This document shows, one piece after another, positions 29,937 through 39,365 of a stretch of 64,000 nucleotides of DNA. The stretch's first letter is position 1, and every line of letters begins with the position of its first letter. The stretch lies in the NCBI RefSeq assembly GCF_002101375.1, contig NZ_CP015207.1, positions 496,001-560,000 on the forward strand. The letters run 5' to 3'. Source of the DNA: Sporosarcina ureae. Lineage in GTDB: Bacteria; Bacillota; Bacilli; Bacillales_A; Planococcaceae. The translations under genes were made by a program, and so were the position numbers. The notes under the pieces are model-generated. The model worked only from the letters and a program-made list of their open reading frames with translations, did not search any database and was not told where the DNA came from.

Positions 29937-31013
29937 ATGGAAAACAGAGAAACTGGAAAGCGTCGTAAGAAAAAACTAAAAAGAAAATATAAACGATTAA
30001 TATTCATGGTATTCACTTTGCTACTATTAGCGGGTGGCGGATACGTCGCAGCACAGTATTCAAACGGCCTTTCGTTTGCGAACGGTGACAAAACAAATGA
30101 AATACATACAGAACTAAGCGACAGCAGTAATACTTTTTCTACTAACGATTCTGCTTTTGATGACTTTGAAGGTGGCGAATCTCAATTTGGAGAAATTAAC
30201 GTATTGTTGATTGGTGATGACGCAAGAGGCGACGAAGATGACACTCGTTCAGACGCTCTGATGATTGGTCACTACGATCAAACAACAAACAAAGTGAAGT
30301 TAATTTCTCTGATGCGTGATATATACGTCGACATCCCAGGTCACGGTATGGAAAAGATCAATGCCGCTTATGCACTTGGAGGTCCTGAATTAGTACGACA
30401 AACGATCAAGCAGAATTTCGATGTAGATGTCCAATATTATGCGATTGTTAATTTCGAAGGTTTCTCAAAAATCGTCGATGTAATCGCTCCCGACGGTATT
30501 GAAGTCGATATTCCATATGAGATGTCACACGGACTAGGTTTAACTCTCTATCCCGGCCAACAAAAATTGAACGGGGAACAATTACTCGGTTACGTACGAT
30601 TCCGCCACGACATCCACAGTGATTATGGTCGCGTGGAACGGCAACAAGAAGCGTTAGGGAAACTGAAGGATGAAGCGATGAGTTTACAAACACTTGTCAA
30701 TATACCGAAATTAATGGGCGTTATTGATCCATACATTGATACGAACATCGACAGTAAAACGATCTTTACAATTGCTAAAGGTATGTTGACCGGTGGGAAG
30801 AATAACGAAATGGAATCACTGCGCATTCCCGTAGAAGGATCGTTTGGAGATCTACGCACAGAAGTTGGAGCTGTTCTCGAGATTAACTTAGAACAGAACA
30901 AACAAGCATTACGAGAGTTTTTATCATTAGAGGATGAATCAGTAGAGGACGAAAGCGAACAAAACGGACACTATGCAGAAGTTCAAACAGAAAATCAAGA
31001 TCCACAATACTAG
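29937..31013 (+). CDS. LytR-CpsA-Psr (LCP) family cell-wall glycopolymer ligase
   Basis: About 358 residues. A very basic N-terminus (KRRKKKLKRKYKR) is followed by one transmembrane helix at about 24-43, then the extracellular LCP domain: NVLLIGDDARGDEDDTRSDA, LISLMRDIYVDIPG with the lipid-phosphate arginine and aspartates, and VRFRHDIHSDYGRVERQQE. LCP proteins attach teichoic acids or other glycopolymers to peptidoglycan. The C-terminal tail is rich in Glu, Asp and Gln. AGGTG sets the ATG at 29937. Confidence 0.93.
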   Translation: MENRETGKRRKKKLKRKYKRLIFMVFTLLLLAGGGYVAAQYSNGLSFANGDKTNEIHTELSDSSNTFSTNDSAFDDFEGGESQFGEINVLLIGDDARGDEDDTRSDALMIGHYDQTTNKVKLISLMRDIYVDIPGHGMEKINAAYALGGPELVRQTIKQNFDVDVQYYAIVNFEGFSKIVDVIAPDGIEVDIPYEMSHGLGLTLYPGQQKLNGEQLLGYVRFRHDIHSDYGRVERQQEALGKLKDEAMSLQTLVNIPKLMGVIDPYIDTNIDSKTIFTIAKGMLTGGKNNEMESLRIPVEGSFGDLRTEVGAVLEINLEQNKQALREFLSLEDESVEDESEQNGHYAEVQTENQDPQY

Positions 31014-31031
31014 AGCGATATAGTTACTCAA

Positions 31032-31080
31032 AAAAATAAGCTGTTCCAGTCATTCAACCGACCGGAACAGCTTATTTTTA
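31032..31080 (+). terminator. Rho-independent terminator of the XRE-LCP operon
   Basis: AAATAAGCTGTTCC pairs with GGAACAGCTTATTT and is followed by a T-run, 20 nt beyond the LCP stop. Confidence 0.9.
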
Positions 31081-31492
31081 CGATACACTACTTATAAAAT
31101 GATAAACATCATGTAAATATTAAGAAATTCTATGCACAGAATCAGCAAAGTCAAATCTATATTCTTTTTCTATAGTTCACTATTTTCCCGTATGATCTTT
31201 AATCAACGCTTAAACATAAAAGTCTTTTATGTACTACCCTGTTGATATGTTCAAGTTTAAGTTGAGGTTAAAATATAATTAGGTGCTATATTAGAACGGC
31301 TTATGCCACCGTATGGATAGTCCAATGAGAAGTCCTATTCATACTAGAATATTCGTAATTCTCATGATAAGAAAGCGCGAAATATACAAGACCAGGTTAT
31401 CATCACTTATAGTGCAACTAAGACAAGGTTGAGATTGATCATTTTATTGATACTAGTCACTTATTTATAACTGAGCTTAAAGGAATGCCAAT
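31081..31492. other. 412-nt AT-rich gap without a supported gene
   Basis: No open frame with a ribosome binding site was found on either strand. A small palindrome ACATAAAA-GTC-TTTTATGT lies at 31214-31232. The stretch marks the left boundary of the catabolic island. Confidence 0.5.
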
Positions 31493-32500
31493 TTATTTGA
31501 ACCTTATTCCACTCTGTAAAGTTCTATCTTTATATAGTTCTTGAAATGATTTCACTTGAGAATAATAATATTTGCCAGCGTGTTCCACTCTTTTAACTTG
31601 ACCAATAGATTCCAAGTAAATTAAATTTGTAATCGTTTGCATAAAGGCAGGTAAAAGTTTTCCATTTGAATATCCTTTATAAACAAGTTGACATGCATCA
31701 AATGCAGTCTTTCCTTCTTCCCCTATCGCCTCAAAGGTCTGTCTCCATCTTTTTTGATAATGTACTTTCATTTCTGCCACTCTATCGGGTAAACTAACGA
31801 TTGCTTTTCCGTGACCCGGTAAAGCAATGCCTGTTTTATAACTAGCAACTTTATCTAATGACATCATATATTCTTGTAATGGATTATCATTAATATGCTT
31901 TGATGTCACTAATGGATTCATAGAACGTAAAATATGATCACCTACAAAAATAGTGCCACTTTCTCTTTCATAAAAGCAATAATGATCGATAGCATGACCT
32001 GGTGTCCAAATTGCCTCAAACAGACCATCTCCAATCTTTAATAAGGAGCCTGTTTCAAATATATGGTCAGGTTCAAATTGATAAGTGTCCAGTTTATAAT
32101 ACGGTTCAATTTCAGCTTCATCGTCACGATAATGAATGGCCCCATTCCTGATCGCGAAAGACCTCATGGGATTAACGTAATCTTCATCAAATGTTTTGCG
32201 AGACTTTAATATTTCTTCATATCCTTTAACAGATAGCCAAATGGGTAAGCCATAATTGAGCTGAAACCAACCAGCTAGACCTAAATGATCAGGATGTGCA
32301 TGAGTGATAACCACTTTTTCGATTTTCATCCCCTTACAAAGAACCTTTTCCCACAAAGCTTTTGCTTCTTCAGTATTGTCTCCTGTATCTACAATGGTAT
32401 ATCCATTTTCACCTTCTACTAAATAGCTATTGGTATACCCCATATTAAAAGGCATAGGCACCTTTAATCGCAGTATTTTGTTAGCAACTTCCTCTAGCAT
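31493..32500 (-). CDS. MBL-fold metallo-hydrolase
   Basis: A 335-residue metallo-beta-lactamase fold enzyme. The metal motif is THAHPDHLG near residue 73 (HxHxDH), with later ligands in TPGHAIDHY, FVGDHIL and ALPGHGKA. The C-terminal 70 residues look like the winged-helix tail seen in many LACTB2-like hydrolases (LPAFMQTITNLIYLESIGQV). Position in the CoA catabolic island suggests a thioesterase or lactonase role, but that is inference. GAGAGGAG sets the ATG at 32500, 26 codons inside the longest frame. Confidence 0.85.
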   Translation of the reverse strand: MLEEVANKILRLKVPMPFNMGYTNSYLVEGENGYTIVDTGDNTEEAKALWEKVLCKGMKIEKVVITHAHPDHLGLAGWFQLNYGLPIWLSVKGYEEILKSRKTFDEDYVNPMRSFAIRNGAIHYRDDEAEIEPYYKLDTYQFEPDHIFETGSLLKIGDGLFEAIWTPGHAIDHYCFYERESGTIFVGDHILRSMNPLVTSKHINDNPLQEYMMSLDKVASYKTGIALPGHGKAIVSLPDRVAEMKVHYQKRWRQTFEAIGEEGKTAFDACQLVYKGYSNGKLLPAFMQTITNLIYLESIGQVKRVEHAGKYYYSQVKSFQELYKDRTLQSGIRFK

Positions 32501-32549
32501 TTCAAAAACTCCTCTCGCAACCTCAACTTCAAAAACATGTAGTTGTTTA

Positions 32550-33302
32550 TTATCGAGCCATGATTGTACCGCCATCTACCATGATTGTTTGACCGGTAAT
32601 ATAATCAGCATCATTACTTGCAAGAAACACTGCAGTTCTTCCAATATCTTCTTCACAATCCCCTAGACGTTTCAAAGGAATGAGAGACACCATTTTTTGA
32701 TATGCATTTGGCTGATTTTGTTCCATTTGTGCAACGCCAGGAGAGCTAGCGATTGGAGAAATAAGATTGACAGTAATTCCATGTCGACCCCATTCATTCG
32801 CTGCTACTCTCGAAATCCCCCGTATCGCTTCTTTTGCAGCAGCATAAGAAGATTGCCTGCTTAAACCGACCAACCCAGCGCCAGATACAAAATTTATTAC
32901 TTTTCCTTTTGTTTTTATTAAATATGGTAAGCTATGTTTCATTAATAAAAATGTCGGCCAGAATCCTGTGTCAAATGAGTATTCCATATCCTCTTCAGTC
33001 GTTTCTTCCAAAAGAACATTATTGGTGGCGTGTGCATTATTGATCAATACATCCAATTTCCCAAAACGTTCAATGGTTTGATCAATTAGTTTAGGCAATT
33101 GTTCTCTATTTCGTAAATCCGCTTGGATATAGAAAGCATCGCATCCTAAATCCAGCAGTTCTTTTTCTGTTTTTCTTCCTTTATCTGCATTTAAGCCAAC
33201 AAACACAATAGAAGCTCCTTCCTTTGCGAAAGCATGACAAATCCCTCTTCCAATTCCTGAAGAACCACCCGTTATAAAAGCAACTTTTCCTTTTAATTTC
33301 AT
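32550..33302 (-). CDS. short-chain dehydrogenase/reductase
   Basis: About 250 residues of the classical SDR family. The cofactor loop is ITGGSSGIGRGI near residue 12 and the NNAH motif is near 87. The catalytic Ser lies in VINFVSGAG and the Tyr-Lys pair in SSYAAAKEAIRG near 155. The tail DYITGQTIMVDGG is typical. The alanine-rich YAAAK and lack of a fatty acid synthesis context point to a catabolic hydroxyacyl or alcohol dehydrogenase. It ends 50 nt before the MBL hydrolase start on the same strand. Confidence 0.9.
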   Translation of the reverse strand: MKLKGKVAFITGGSSGIGRGICHAFAKEGASIVFVGLNADKGRKTEKELLDLGCDAFYIQADLRNREQLPKLIDQTIERFGKLDVLINNAHATNNVLLEETTEEDMEYSFDTGFWPTFLLMKHSLPYLIKTKGKVINFVSGAGLVGLSRQSSYAAAKEAIRGISRVAANEWGRHGITVNLISPIASSPGVAQMEQNQPNAYQKMVSLIPLKRLGDCEEDIGRTAVFLASNDADYITGQTIMVDGGTIMAR

Positions 33303-33339
33303 TTTCAACATCCTTCCCGCGACATTTTATTTTGTCAAA

Positions 33340-33367
33340 TTGTTGTATATAAAAGTTATGTTATAAT
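33340..33367 (+). promoter_or_regulatory. candidate promoter of the amidohydrolase gene
   Basis: TTGTTG at 33340-33345, a 16-nt spacer and TATAAT at 33362-33367. The box is bracketed by an imperfect inverted repeat (TGTCAAATT at the left, AATTATGACA at the right), a possible operator in the divergent SDR/amidohydrolase region. Confidence 0.45.
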
Positions 33368-33406
33368 TATGACAGTAACCATAGTATGGAAATGAGGTCA
33401 TAAATA

Positions 33407-34969
33407 ATGGAAGCACTTTGTCCAGCTGATTTGCTAATTGAAAATGTAACAGTCATTACAATGGATCCGCAATTTCCGAAAGCATTCGGCATCGCTATTG
33501 CAAAAGGCAAGATTGTAGGACTTTTGCCATCTTCTTCTAGCTCTTGGCCTTTGACTCCAACAGGGTTGCGCATGAATGGTAATAACTTAGTTATATTACC
33601 TGGCCTTATAGATGCACACTGCCATCTTCGGGCATTACTTAGTCAAAATAATGCTGTCTCATGTACTAGCCAAGACGTACGTTCGATAGCGGACATCTTG
33701 AAAGCGATTCATTCAAAAACATTACAAGTATCAACTAGTACTTGGATTCGCGCTTTCGGATATGATGTTTCTCAGTTAGATGAAAATCGTCATCCCACCC
33801 GCTATGATTTAGATAAAGTTGCGCTAGAACATCCTGTTCGCTTACGCCATGTGACTCGGCATGTATCTATATTAAATAGCGTAGCATTGAATATAGCAGG
33901 AATCAGCGCTAACACAGTCGATCCTCCTGGCATACATATCGAAAGAAATTCAGAAACTAACGAGCCAACCGGAATGATTCACGGCGGCGATGCTTGGCTC
34001 TCGCAACACATTGTACCTAATGCTACTTATAGTGAACTTCAAAAGGGGGTCCCGAATTTAAAAACCCGCTTGTTAAAATATGGAATTACAGCTGTTCTGG
34101 ACGCAACACCTACCAATCGTTTGGAAGATGCGAAGTTTTGGTATACCGCACTCCAGAACAATTGGCCCATTACTATTCAATTGATGACTGATTTTGAGCA
34201 ACATGTTGAAGTTGCTGCTTATATTAAACAAGAACTTCCTTGTTATTTTCGTGAAAAACTAGAAATTGGACATATCAAAATTGTAATGGAAGCCTTGCCT
34301 GAGATTGTGCCTACGCTCGATAACTTATCTAAACTTGGCCAAGAAGCATTTGAAAGAGACGGTAGTTCTTTGGCTATTCATGTGGTTGATCCTGAAATGA
34401 CATGGACAGCCATAGAAGCGATCAGACAAATACAATCTAGATTTCCAAATGCTCACCATCAACATCGTTTCGAACATTTAAGTTTATCCCCTGAAGCATT
34501 TCTTCCAGACATTGCAGCTTTAGGAATACGCGTTGTGACGAATCCTAGTCTGATATATGATCATGGAGACCGTTATTTAGCAGATGTTGAAGTTTCAGAA
34601 CATGAATGGTTATATAGAATGCAAAGCCTTTATGAAGCAGGAATCGCCATGGCTGCGGGATCAGATGCACCAGTTGCTTCACTCAATCCTTGGCTCGGTA
34701 TCCAAACAGCTTGTACGCGTAAAACTTCCAAACAGCAAGCTGTAAATCCAAAAGAAGCATTGGACCGTTGGAACGCTTTACATCTTTATACAGCAGGTGC
34801 AGCGGAAGCAGCGGGATGGAAGAATAAGCGCGGAATGATCAAGCCCGGTTTTCAAGCCGACCTAGTGGCTGTTAATCAAAATCCCCTTACTTATCCTATC
34901 GATAAGTTACATTCTATCGCTGTTAAAGCAACATGGATTGCTGGAAAACTTGTATTTTCAGATATTTAA
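33407..34969 (+). CDS. amidohydrolase family protein (YtcJ-like, Amidohydro_3)
   Basis: A 520-residue metal-dependent hydrolase. The metal pair is in LIDAHCHLRALL near residue 72, later ligands are in HQHRFEHLSLS near 359, and the catalytic Asp is in AAGSDAPVASLNPW near 422. The N-terminal beta-sandwich reads DLLIENVTVITMD. Members cleave exocyclic C-N bonds, for example N-substituted formamides or cyclic amides. It stands opposite the SDR/MBL pair and upstream of the IclR gene, so it may handle an incoming amide or release product. The real substrate is unknown. Confidence 0.88.
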   Translation: MEALCPADLLIENVTVITMDPQFPKAFGIAIAKGKIVGLLPSSSSSWPLTPTGLRMNGNNLVILPGLIDAHCHLRALLSQNNAVSCTSQDVRSIADILKAIHSKTLQVSTSTWIRAFGYDVSQLDENRHPTRYDLDKVALEHPVRLRHVTRHVSILNSVALNIAGISANTVDPPGIHIERNSETNEPTGMIHGGDAWLSQHIVPNATYSELQKGVPNLKTRLLKYGITAVLDATPTNRLEDAKFWYTALQNNWPITIQLMTDFEQHVEVAAYIKQELPCYFREKLEIGHIKIVMEALPEIVPTLDNLSKLGQEAFERDGSSLAIHVVDPEMTWTAIEAIRQIQSRFPNAHHQHRFEHLSLSPEAFLPDIAALGIRVVTNPSLIYDHGDRYLADVEVSEHEWLYRMQSLYEAGIAMAAGSDAPVASLNPWLGIQTACTRKTSKQQAVNPKEALDRWNALHLYTAGAAEAAGWKNKRGMIKPGFQADLVAVNQNPLTYPIDKLHSIAVKATWIAGKLVFSDI

Positions 34970-35083
34970 ATAAACTTTTTGTGAAACCGCATACATTAAA
35001 TCGTTTTCTCTAAAGGTTTGCGTTATAATTGAGTAATTAATATACAAGGCATTTTTTTGTAAAAAAGTTAATGGAGTGATGAA

Positions 35084-35857
35084 ATGACAGCAGAGAAACC
35101 AGTGCAGCGTTTAAATACAGTTAACAATGCAATTTCCCTTTTGACTATGTTTATTAAACATGATTCAATCGGCCTCGTAGAAATTGAAGACGAAATTGGT
35201 ATTAGTAAAACCGCTGCTTTTCGTTTAGTCGCAACTATGGCAGATCGCGGTTTGTTAATGAGAGATAAAAAAACGAAGCGCTATCATCCAGGCCCCCTAC
35301 TATTTCAATTAGTACGGAAGTCAAAAGTAAATGATATTGTATCAATTGCTCAACCATACATACAGGAATTAGCGCAGATTACAAATGAATCTATTTATCT
35401 TTCGATTCGAAGTGGCTATAAACATATTTTTTTATCGGGAATATATAGCCCTCAACTTCTTAAAGTAATGATTCCTATCGGAGAAGAAACCGATCTACAT
35501 ATTGGTGCAGCTGGAAACCTACACTTAGCGTATATGTCACCTATAGATGTTGAAAACTATTTTAAGCGTAAAATCTTTGAACCCTTTACACCTAACACAA
35601 TTACAGATCCGGCACTTTTCAAAGAAAAATTAGTCAACATTCGAAGTATGGGTTTTTCCACCAGTCTCGGAGAAAGAATGCAGGACTCTGGAGCTGTGAC
35701 AGCCCCCATTTGGGAACATACTGAAGAACCCGTTGCAGCAATAGGAATCTATTTTCCGATGACGCGATTTGATGATCAGAAAAAACAGCATTATATTGAA
35801 TTAGTTAAAACATATGCACAAAAAATTTCTGAAGAAGTTGTTTTGGGGCGGGACTAA
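35084..35857 (+). CDS. IclR family transcriptional regulator
   Basis: A 257-residue protein with an N-terminal winged helix (residues about 12-65, IEDEIGISKTAAFRLVATMADRG) and a C-terminal GAF-like effector domain with LHIGAAGNLHLAYMSP and SLGERMQDSGAVTAPIW. IclR proteins commonly control aromatic or fatty acid catabolism. It lies between the amidohydrolase and the convergent enoyl-CoA hydratase operon, so it is a likely pathway regulator. GGAGTGATGAA precedes the ATG. Confidence 0.9.
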   Translation: MTAEKPVQRLNTVNNAISLLTMFIKHDSIGLVEIEDEIGISKTAAFRLVATMADRGLLMRDKKTKRYHPGPLLFQLVRKSKVNDIVSIAQPYIQELAQITNESIYLSIRSGYKHIFLSGIYSPQLLKVMIPIGEETDLHIGAAGNLHLAYMSPIDVENYFKRKIFEPFTPNTITDPALFKEKLVNIRSMGFSTSLGERMQDSGAVTAPIWEHTEEPVAAIGIYFPMTRFDDQKKQHYIELVKTYAQKISEEVVLGRD

Positions 35858-35873
35858 GTGCTTCCGCCTTTTT
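35847..35873 (+). terminator. Rho-independent terminator of iclR-like gene
   Basis: GGCGG pairs with CCGCC, then T5. The 5' arm overlaps the last codons of the IclR gene and the T-run ends 2 nt before the stop codon of the convergent gene. Confidence 0.7.
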
Positions 35874-35875
35874 AC

Positions 35876-36613
35876 TTACTCAGAAACTTCTTGATTTTTT
35901 AGCTGCCAGCTACGTTTGAATAGAACGCCTTCTCTAGCAATACCATCAGCTTCTGGCATATCGTTACTCGTTGCGACTAATGTTTTAATCCATCGAGCGT
36001 TTTGAGGGTATTGGGTTACTATTTTTTTCATATAGGAGATGGTTTGTTCAACCAATATATCTTTTTCAATGATACCGCTAATCATTCCTATACCAACACC
36101 TTCTTCTGCGGTGATTCTTCTGCCGCTGATTGCCAAATCGTGTGCTTGCCCTTGTTTCACAAGGCGGGGCAAGCTTTGCGTTCCGCCTGCAGCGGGTAGC
36201 ATTCCAATTTGCGCTTCAGGTAGTGAAAGTTTTGTCCCTGGCGAAGCAAAACGAAAATCGAAGAGCATTGCCATTTCCAATCCAGAACCGATGGCAAAAC
36301 CATGCATGGCGGCCGCTATCGGTTTTTGCATACGACGGATGTCTTCCCATAAATCATGCTGCAATCGGATTCTTTTTTTCTCAATGACCGTCGATGTAGT
36401 TCCAAATTCCGTTAAGTCAGCTCCAGCGCAAAATCCACGCCCTGCCCCACAAACAACGATTGCATCAATAGAAGGATCTTCATTCACAATGTGAACATAA
36501 TGATATAATTGGTCTCGTATTTCTACATTGAATGTATTTAAAGCATCAGGTCTATTCAGCGTTAAAATTGCTATATTTTCATCTTTTTCCATTAAAACCG
36601 CACTATTATTCAT
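35876..36613 (-). CDS. enoyl-CoA hydratase/isomerase family protein 1
   Basis: A 245-residue crotonase-fold protein. The first oxyanion segment is VVCGAGRGFCAGADL near residue 53, and the second is GFAIGSGLEMAMLFDFRFAS. LPEAQIGMLPAAGGTQSLPR carries a catalytic-type Glu. It probably hydrates or isomerises an enoyl-CoA of the island. It is the last gene of the minus-strand run; GGAGG precedes the ATG, 49 nt after the upstream crotonase gene. Confidence 0.92.
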   Translation of the reverse strand: MNNSAVLMEKDENIAILTLNRPDALNTFNVEIRDQLYHYVHIVNEDPSIDAIVVCGAGRGFCAGADLTEFGTTSTVIEKKRIRLQHDLWEDIRRMQKPIAAAMHGFAIGSGLEMAMLFDFRFASPGTKLSLPEAQIGMLPAAGGTQSLPRLVKQGQAHDLAISGRRITAEEGVGIGMISGIIEKDILVEQTISYMKKIVTQYPQNARWIKTLVATSNDMPEADGIAREGVLFKRSWQLKNQEVSE

Positions 36614-36662
36614 CTTCCATCCTCCATTCTCACGTCCACGGATAGTATCAAAATTCTTATGT

Positions 36663-37439
36663 TTATTTCCCCGTAAATTGTGCAGGACGTTTCTCTAAAA
36701 AGGCCTGTACGCCTTCCATTCGATCTTCGCTTGTGGATAATAGCATATAGATATCTAATTCCAAACGCAATGCTTGTTCAAATGACAACTCACTGCCCCT
36801 TAACAAACATTCCTTCGTATATTGCATAGATAGACTAGATAACTTGGCAAGCTCTTGGGCTTCTTGACATGCCGCTTCCCAAACGGATTGTTTATCTACA
36901 ATTTTATTGATTAGTCCCAACTGCTTCGCCTCTGATGATTGAATAACTTCTCCACCAAGCAGCATAGACATTGCAGGCCCTTTCCCTATAATACGTGGTA
37001 GGCGTTGCGTAATCCCCCCTGTTGGAATTAGGCCGTGTTTAGATTCAGGAACTGAAAAAAAAGCCGTGTCGGATGCATACCTTACATCAGCAACACATGC
37101 TAAACTAAGCCCTAGTGAAGAGCATTCTCCTTCAATTGCTACAATAACCGGATGTGGAATACGCGCCCATTGTTCAATTGCATTGTTAGACAGGGCAATA
37201 GTTGCATATAGATCATCTTCTATTGTCGGGTTTTCTATTTGAGGGTTCCAACAGCTAAAACTTTTTCCCCGAGCCCCTAGAACAACTACTTTAATATCTT
37301 CACGATGTGATAACTCTGTAGCTATTGCTGCCAACTCTTGAGCCATTTCTGCATTTAATACATTTCCATTTTCCCCATTGTTTAGTAAAACTTGGGCAAC
37401 TTCGTTTTCAATAGATACATCAATAATACAATATTTCAT
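36663..37439 (-). CDS. enoyl-CoA hydratase/isomerase family protein 2, atypical active site
   Basis: A 258-residue crotonase-fold protein. The usual AGADL after the first oxyanion hole is replaced by SCWNPQI (LGARGKSFSCWNPQI), while the second oxyanion hole (EGECSSLGLSLACVADVRYAS) and VPESKHGLIPTGGITQRLPR are kept. The change suggests a different reaction from simple hydration, such as ring or C-C bond cleavage or isomerisation (inference). It overlaps the double CoA-transferase gene by 20 nt. AAGGGTG sets the ATG at 37439. Confidence 0.88.
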   Translation of the reverse strand: MKYCIIDVSIENEVAQVLLNNGENGNVLNAEMAQELAAIATELSHREDIKVVVLGARGKSFSCWNPQIENPTIEDDLYATIALSNNAIEQWARIPHPVIVAIEGECSSLGLSLACVADVRYASDTAFFSVPESKHGLIPTGGITQRLPRIIGKGPAMSMLLGGEVIQSSEAKQLGLINKIVDKQSVWEAACQEAQELAKLSSLSMQYTKECLLRGSELSFEQALRLELDIYMLLSTSEDRMEGVQAFLEKRPAQFTGK

Positions 37440-39318
37440 AGCGGTCACCCTTTTTTCTTTTTTTTATTTCATCATTATGTTCACCGAGCAGTGGTGCTGC
37501 CAATTTAGAATGTCTCTCCCAGCCTTCACTTTTCCACGGCATTCCTAGTGTTGGTTCCCCTTTTATGCCAATGTAGAAGTCTAATCTTAGATTTCTCACT
37601 AAATCGGCTATTGATTGTTCAAAAACTTTTTTATCTGGTGGCTGTGACTTATTCCCTTCTATTATACGGTCTCCTATAAATTGAATGGCTGTTTCATATT
37701 GTGATACGTCAATGGTAAACCCTGCTCCATATATGCTTCTAGAGAATAAAGTAGCCCCTAAAGCAAAAGCGCCGTGTATCCCAGCTCCAATATCACTAAT
37801 CGAAAATCCAGGAAGCCACGGAGTTTCATCTTGATAAAATGTAAGGGAAGCAATGCCAGACATCGCTTCCAAAGTTGGTCCGTATCCCACGAAATCCCTG
37901 TAGGGTCCTGTCTGGCCAAATGCAGAAAGTGAGATAATGATGAGTTGTTCATTTCTCTGTCGTAAAACTTCTGACGTCAATCCGAAGTTCTTCATTACAC
38001 GCGGACTATAGTTTTCAATGAGTACATCGCTTGATTCAATCAAATCCATTAATATTTCTTGATCTGATTCCTTTCGTAAATCAAGTGTAACTCCTTTTTT
38101 ATTACGATTTAGTTCCCTAAAAAAAGGAGCTTGATTATCTTGATTCGCACGAATGCCGTCTGGACGATGGGGAGCCTCCACTTTAATAACTTCTGCACCT
38201 TGATCAGCTAATAGTCGAGAACAGTAAGGACCAGACCACATACTAGTTAAGTCGATAATGCGAAGTTTATTCCAAGATTCAACTGGTGGTTTTGAATATG
38301 AAGTTGAACTGTTTAATTGGTGCTTCGAAATTTTAAAAGGAGGTAGAATGTACTTCCCCCCATTTTTATGGGATATAAGTTGTCTATGTTGTAATTGAGG
38401 ACAGTCATCTAATTCTTCAAAAGTTTGCACTTTCCCAAAAGGCATTCTAAACGCTTGACCAGTTTCAAACAGTTCTTCCTTTGTCATTTTTTTGGACCAA
38501 CCCAATATCAAACTTTCTATTTCTTCATAGTGATTTAAACGACCATCATTTGTATTCCAATGGGACTTATTTTCCACTCCCATCCATCGTGTGAATAAAT
38601 CCCATTGCTCATCTACAGGCGCTCCAATAAAAGCATTTCCATCAATGGTTGGAAAGATAGCCATTGGCGCCATATACCGGTGGCGATTTCCTACTCTATG
38701 GTGAACTATTTGCGCTGCTTTAAATTTTGAATAAGCACCCTCTAAAGCACTAACCGCGATTATCAATGCGTCTATATAAACTTCCCTACCCTTATCCGTC
38801 CAATTTCTTTCTAATAACGCAAACAGGCCAGCTGTGGCTGCATGGGCTCCAACTAAATAAGCAGCTGGATAGCCCCCAATCGTTAGGGGCTCCTTTTCGG
38901 GATCTCCTGTGGAAGTTCTCCACCCAGCTATCGCTTGAAGTGATTGTTCTTCGTCAACATCTACTTCTTCGGGAAATTGAATCGTTATACAAACAAGATC
39001 TTCTTTTTGATTCAAAATTTGGATCGCTTGCGAACTGAGCTGCTGTCCACATGAGTGGCTATCTTTTATAATTAAATCCCATTTTTGTTCAGAAAGAAGG
39101 GAACGAATAGCGGCATCTTTTTTAGATGGATTGGAATAATAAAGTAAATATTTATTATCATCTCTAAAAAGATTCGGATAATAGACTGTACTCACTATTT
39201 TTGTAACGGCTGCCCCACTTGAAGCGAATAGTTTACTTGCATAACTTCCGGAAGGGCCATTTGTTACATCTAAAATCCTTAAATCTTTCAACAAATAATG
39301 TGTACAGTCATTCCCCAT
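37420..39318 (-). CDS. tandem CaiB/BaiF (class III) CoA-transferase, N-terminal half without catalytic Asp
   Basis: About 632 residues made of two CaiB/BaiF units in one chain. The first (residues about 5-330) begins LKDLRILDVTNGPSGSYASK; the second (about 350-625) begins NKLRIIDLTSMWSGPYCSRL. In the second, the catalytic aspartate is present (FSISDIGAGIHGAFALG). In the first, the matching stretch reads GGYPAAYLVGAHAATAG with no acidic residue, so it is probably structural. It also has a shortened second C-terminal part. It should move CoA between carboxylic acids. AGGTGATC sets the ATG at 39318. Confidence 0.88.
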   Translation of the reverse strand: MGNDCTHYLLKDLRILDVTNGPSGSYASKLFASSGAAVTKIVSTVYYPNLFRDDNKYLLYYSNPSKKDAAIRSLLSEQKWDLIIKDSHSCGQQLSSQAIQILNQKEDLVCITIQFPEEVDVDEEQSLQAIAGWRTSTGDPEKEPLTIGGYPAAYLVGAHAATAGLFALLERNWTDKGREVYIDALIIAVSALEGAYSKFKAAQIVHHRVGNRHRYMAPMAIFPTIDGNAFIGAPVDEQWDLFTRWMGVENKSHWNTNDGRLNHYEEIESLILGWSKKMTKEELFETGQAFRMPFGKVQTFEELDDCPQLQHRQLISHKNGGKYILPPFKISKHQLNSSTSYSKPPVESWNKLRIIDLTSMWSGPYCSRLLADQGAEVIKVEAPHRPDGIRANQDNQAPFFRELNRNKKGVTLDLRKESDQEILMDLIESSDVLIENYSPRVMKNFGLTSEVLRQRNEQLIIISLSAFGQTGPYRDFVGYGPTLEAMSGIASLTFYQDETPWLPGFSISDIGAGIHGAFALGATLFSRSIYGAGFTIDVSQYETAIQFIGDRIIEGNKSQPPDKKVFEQSIADLVRNLRLDFYIGIKGEPTLGMPWKSEGWERHSKLAAPLLGEHNDEIKKRKKGDRYEILYY

Positions 39319-39365
39319 ATAGATCACCTCATTATCGCAATCAATTTATACTAAACTTCATTATT

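Noticed and set aside
36039..36494. Long plus-strand open frames opposite the enoyl-CoA hydratase genes
   Set aside because: They are shadows of the coding strand with low-complexity composition and no ribosome binding sites.
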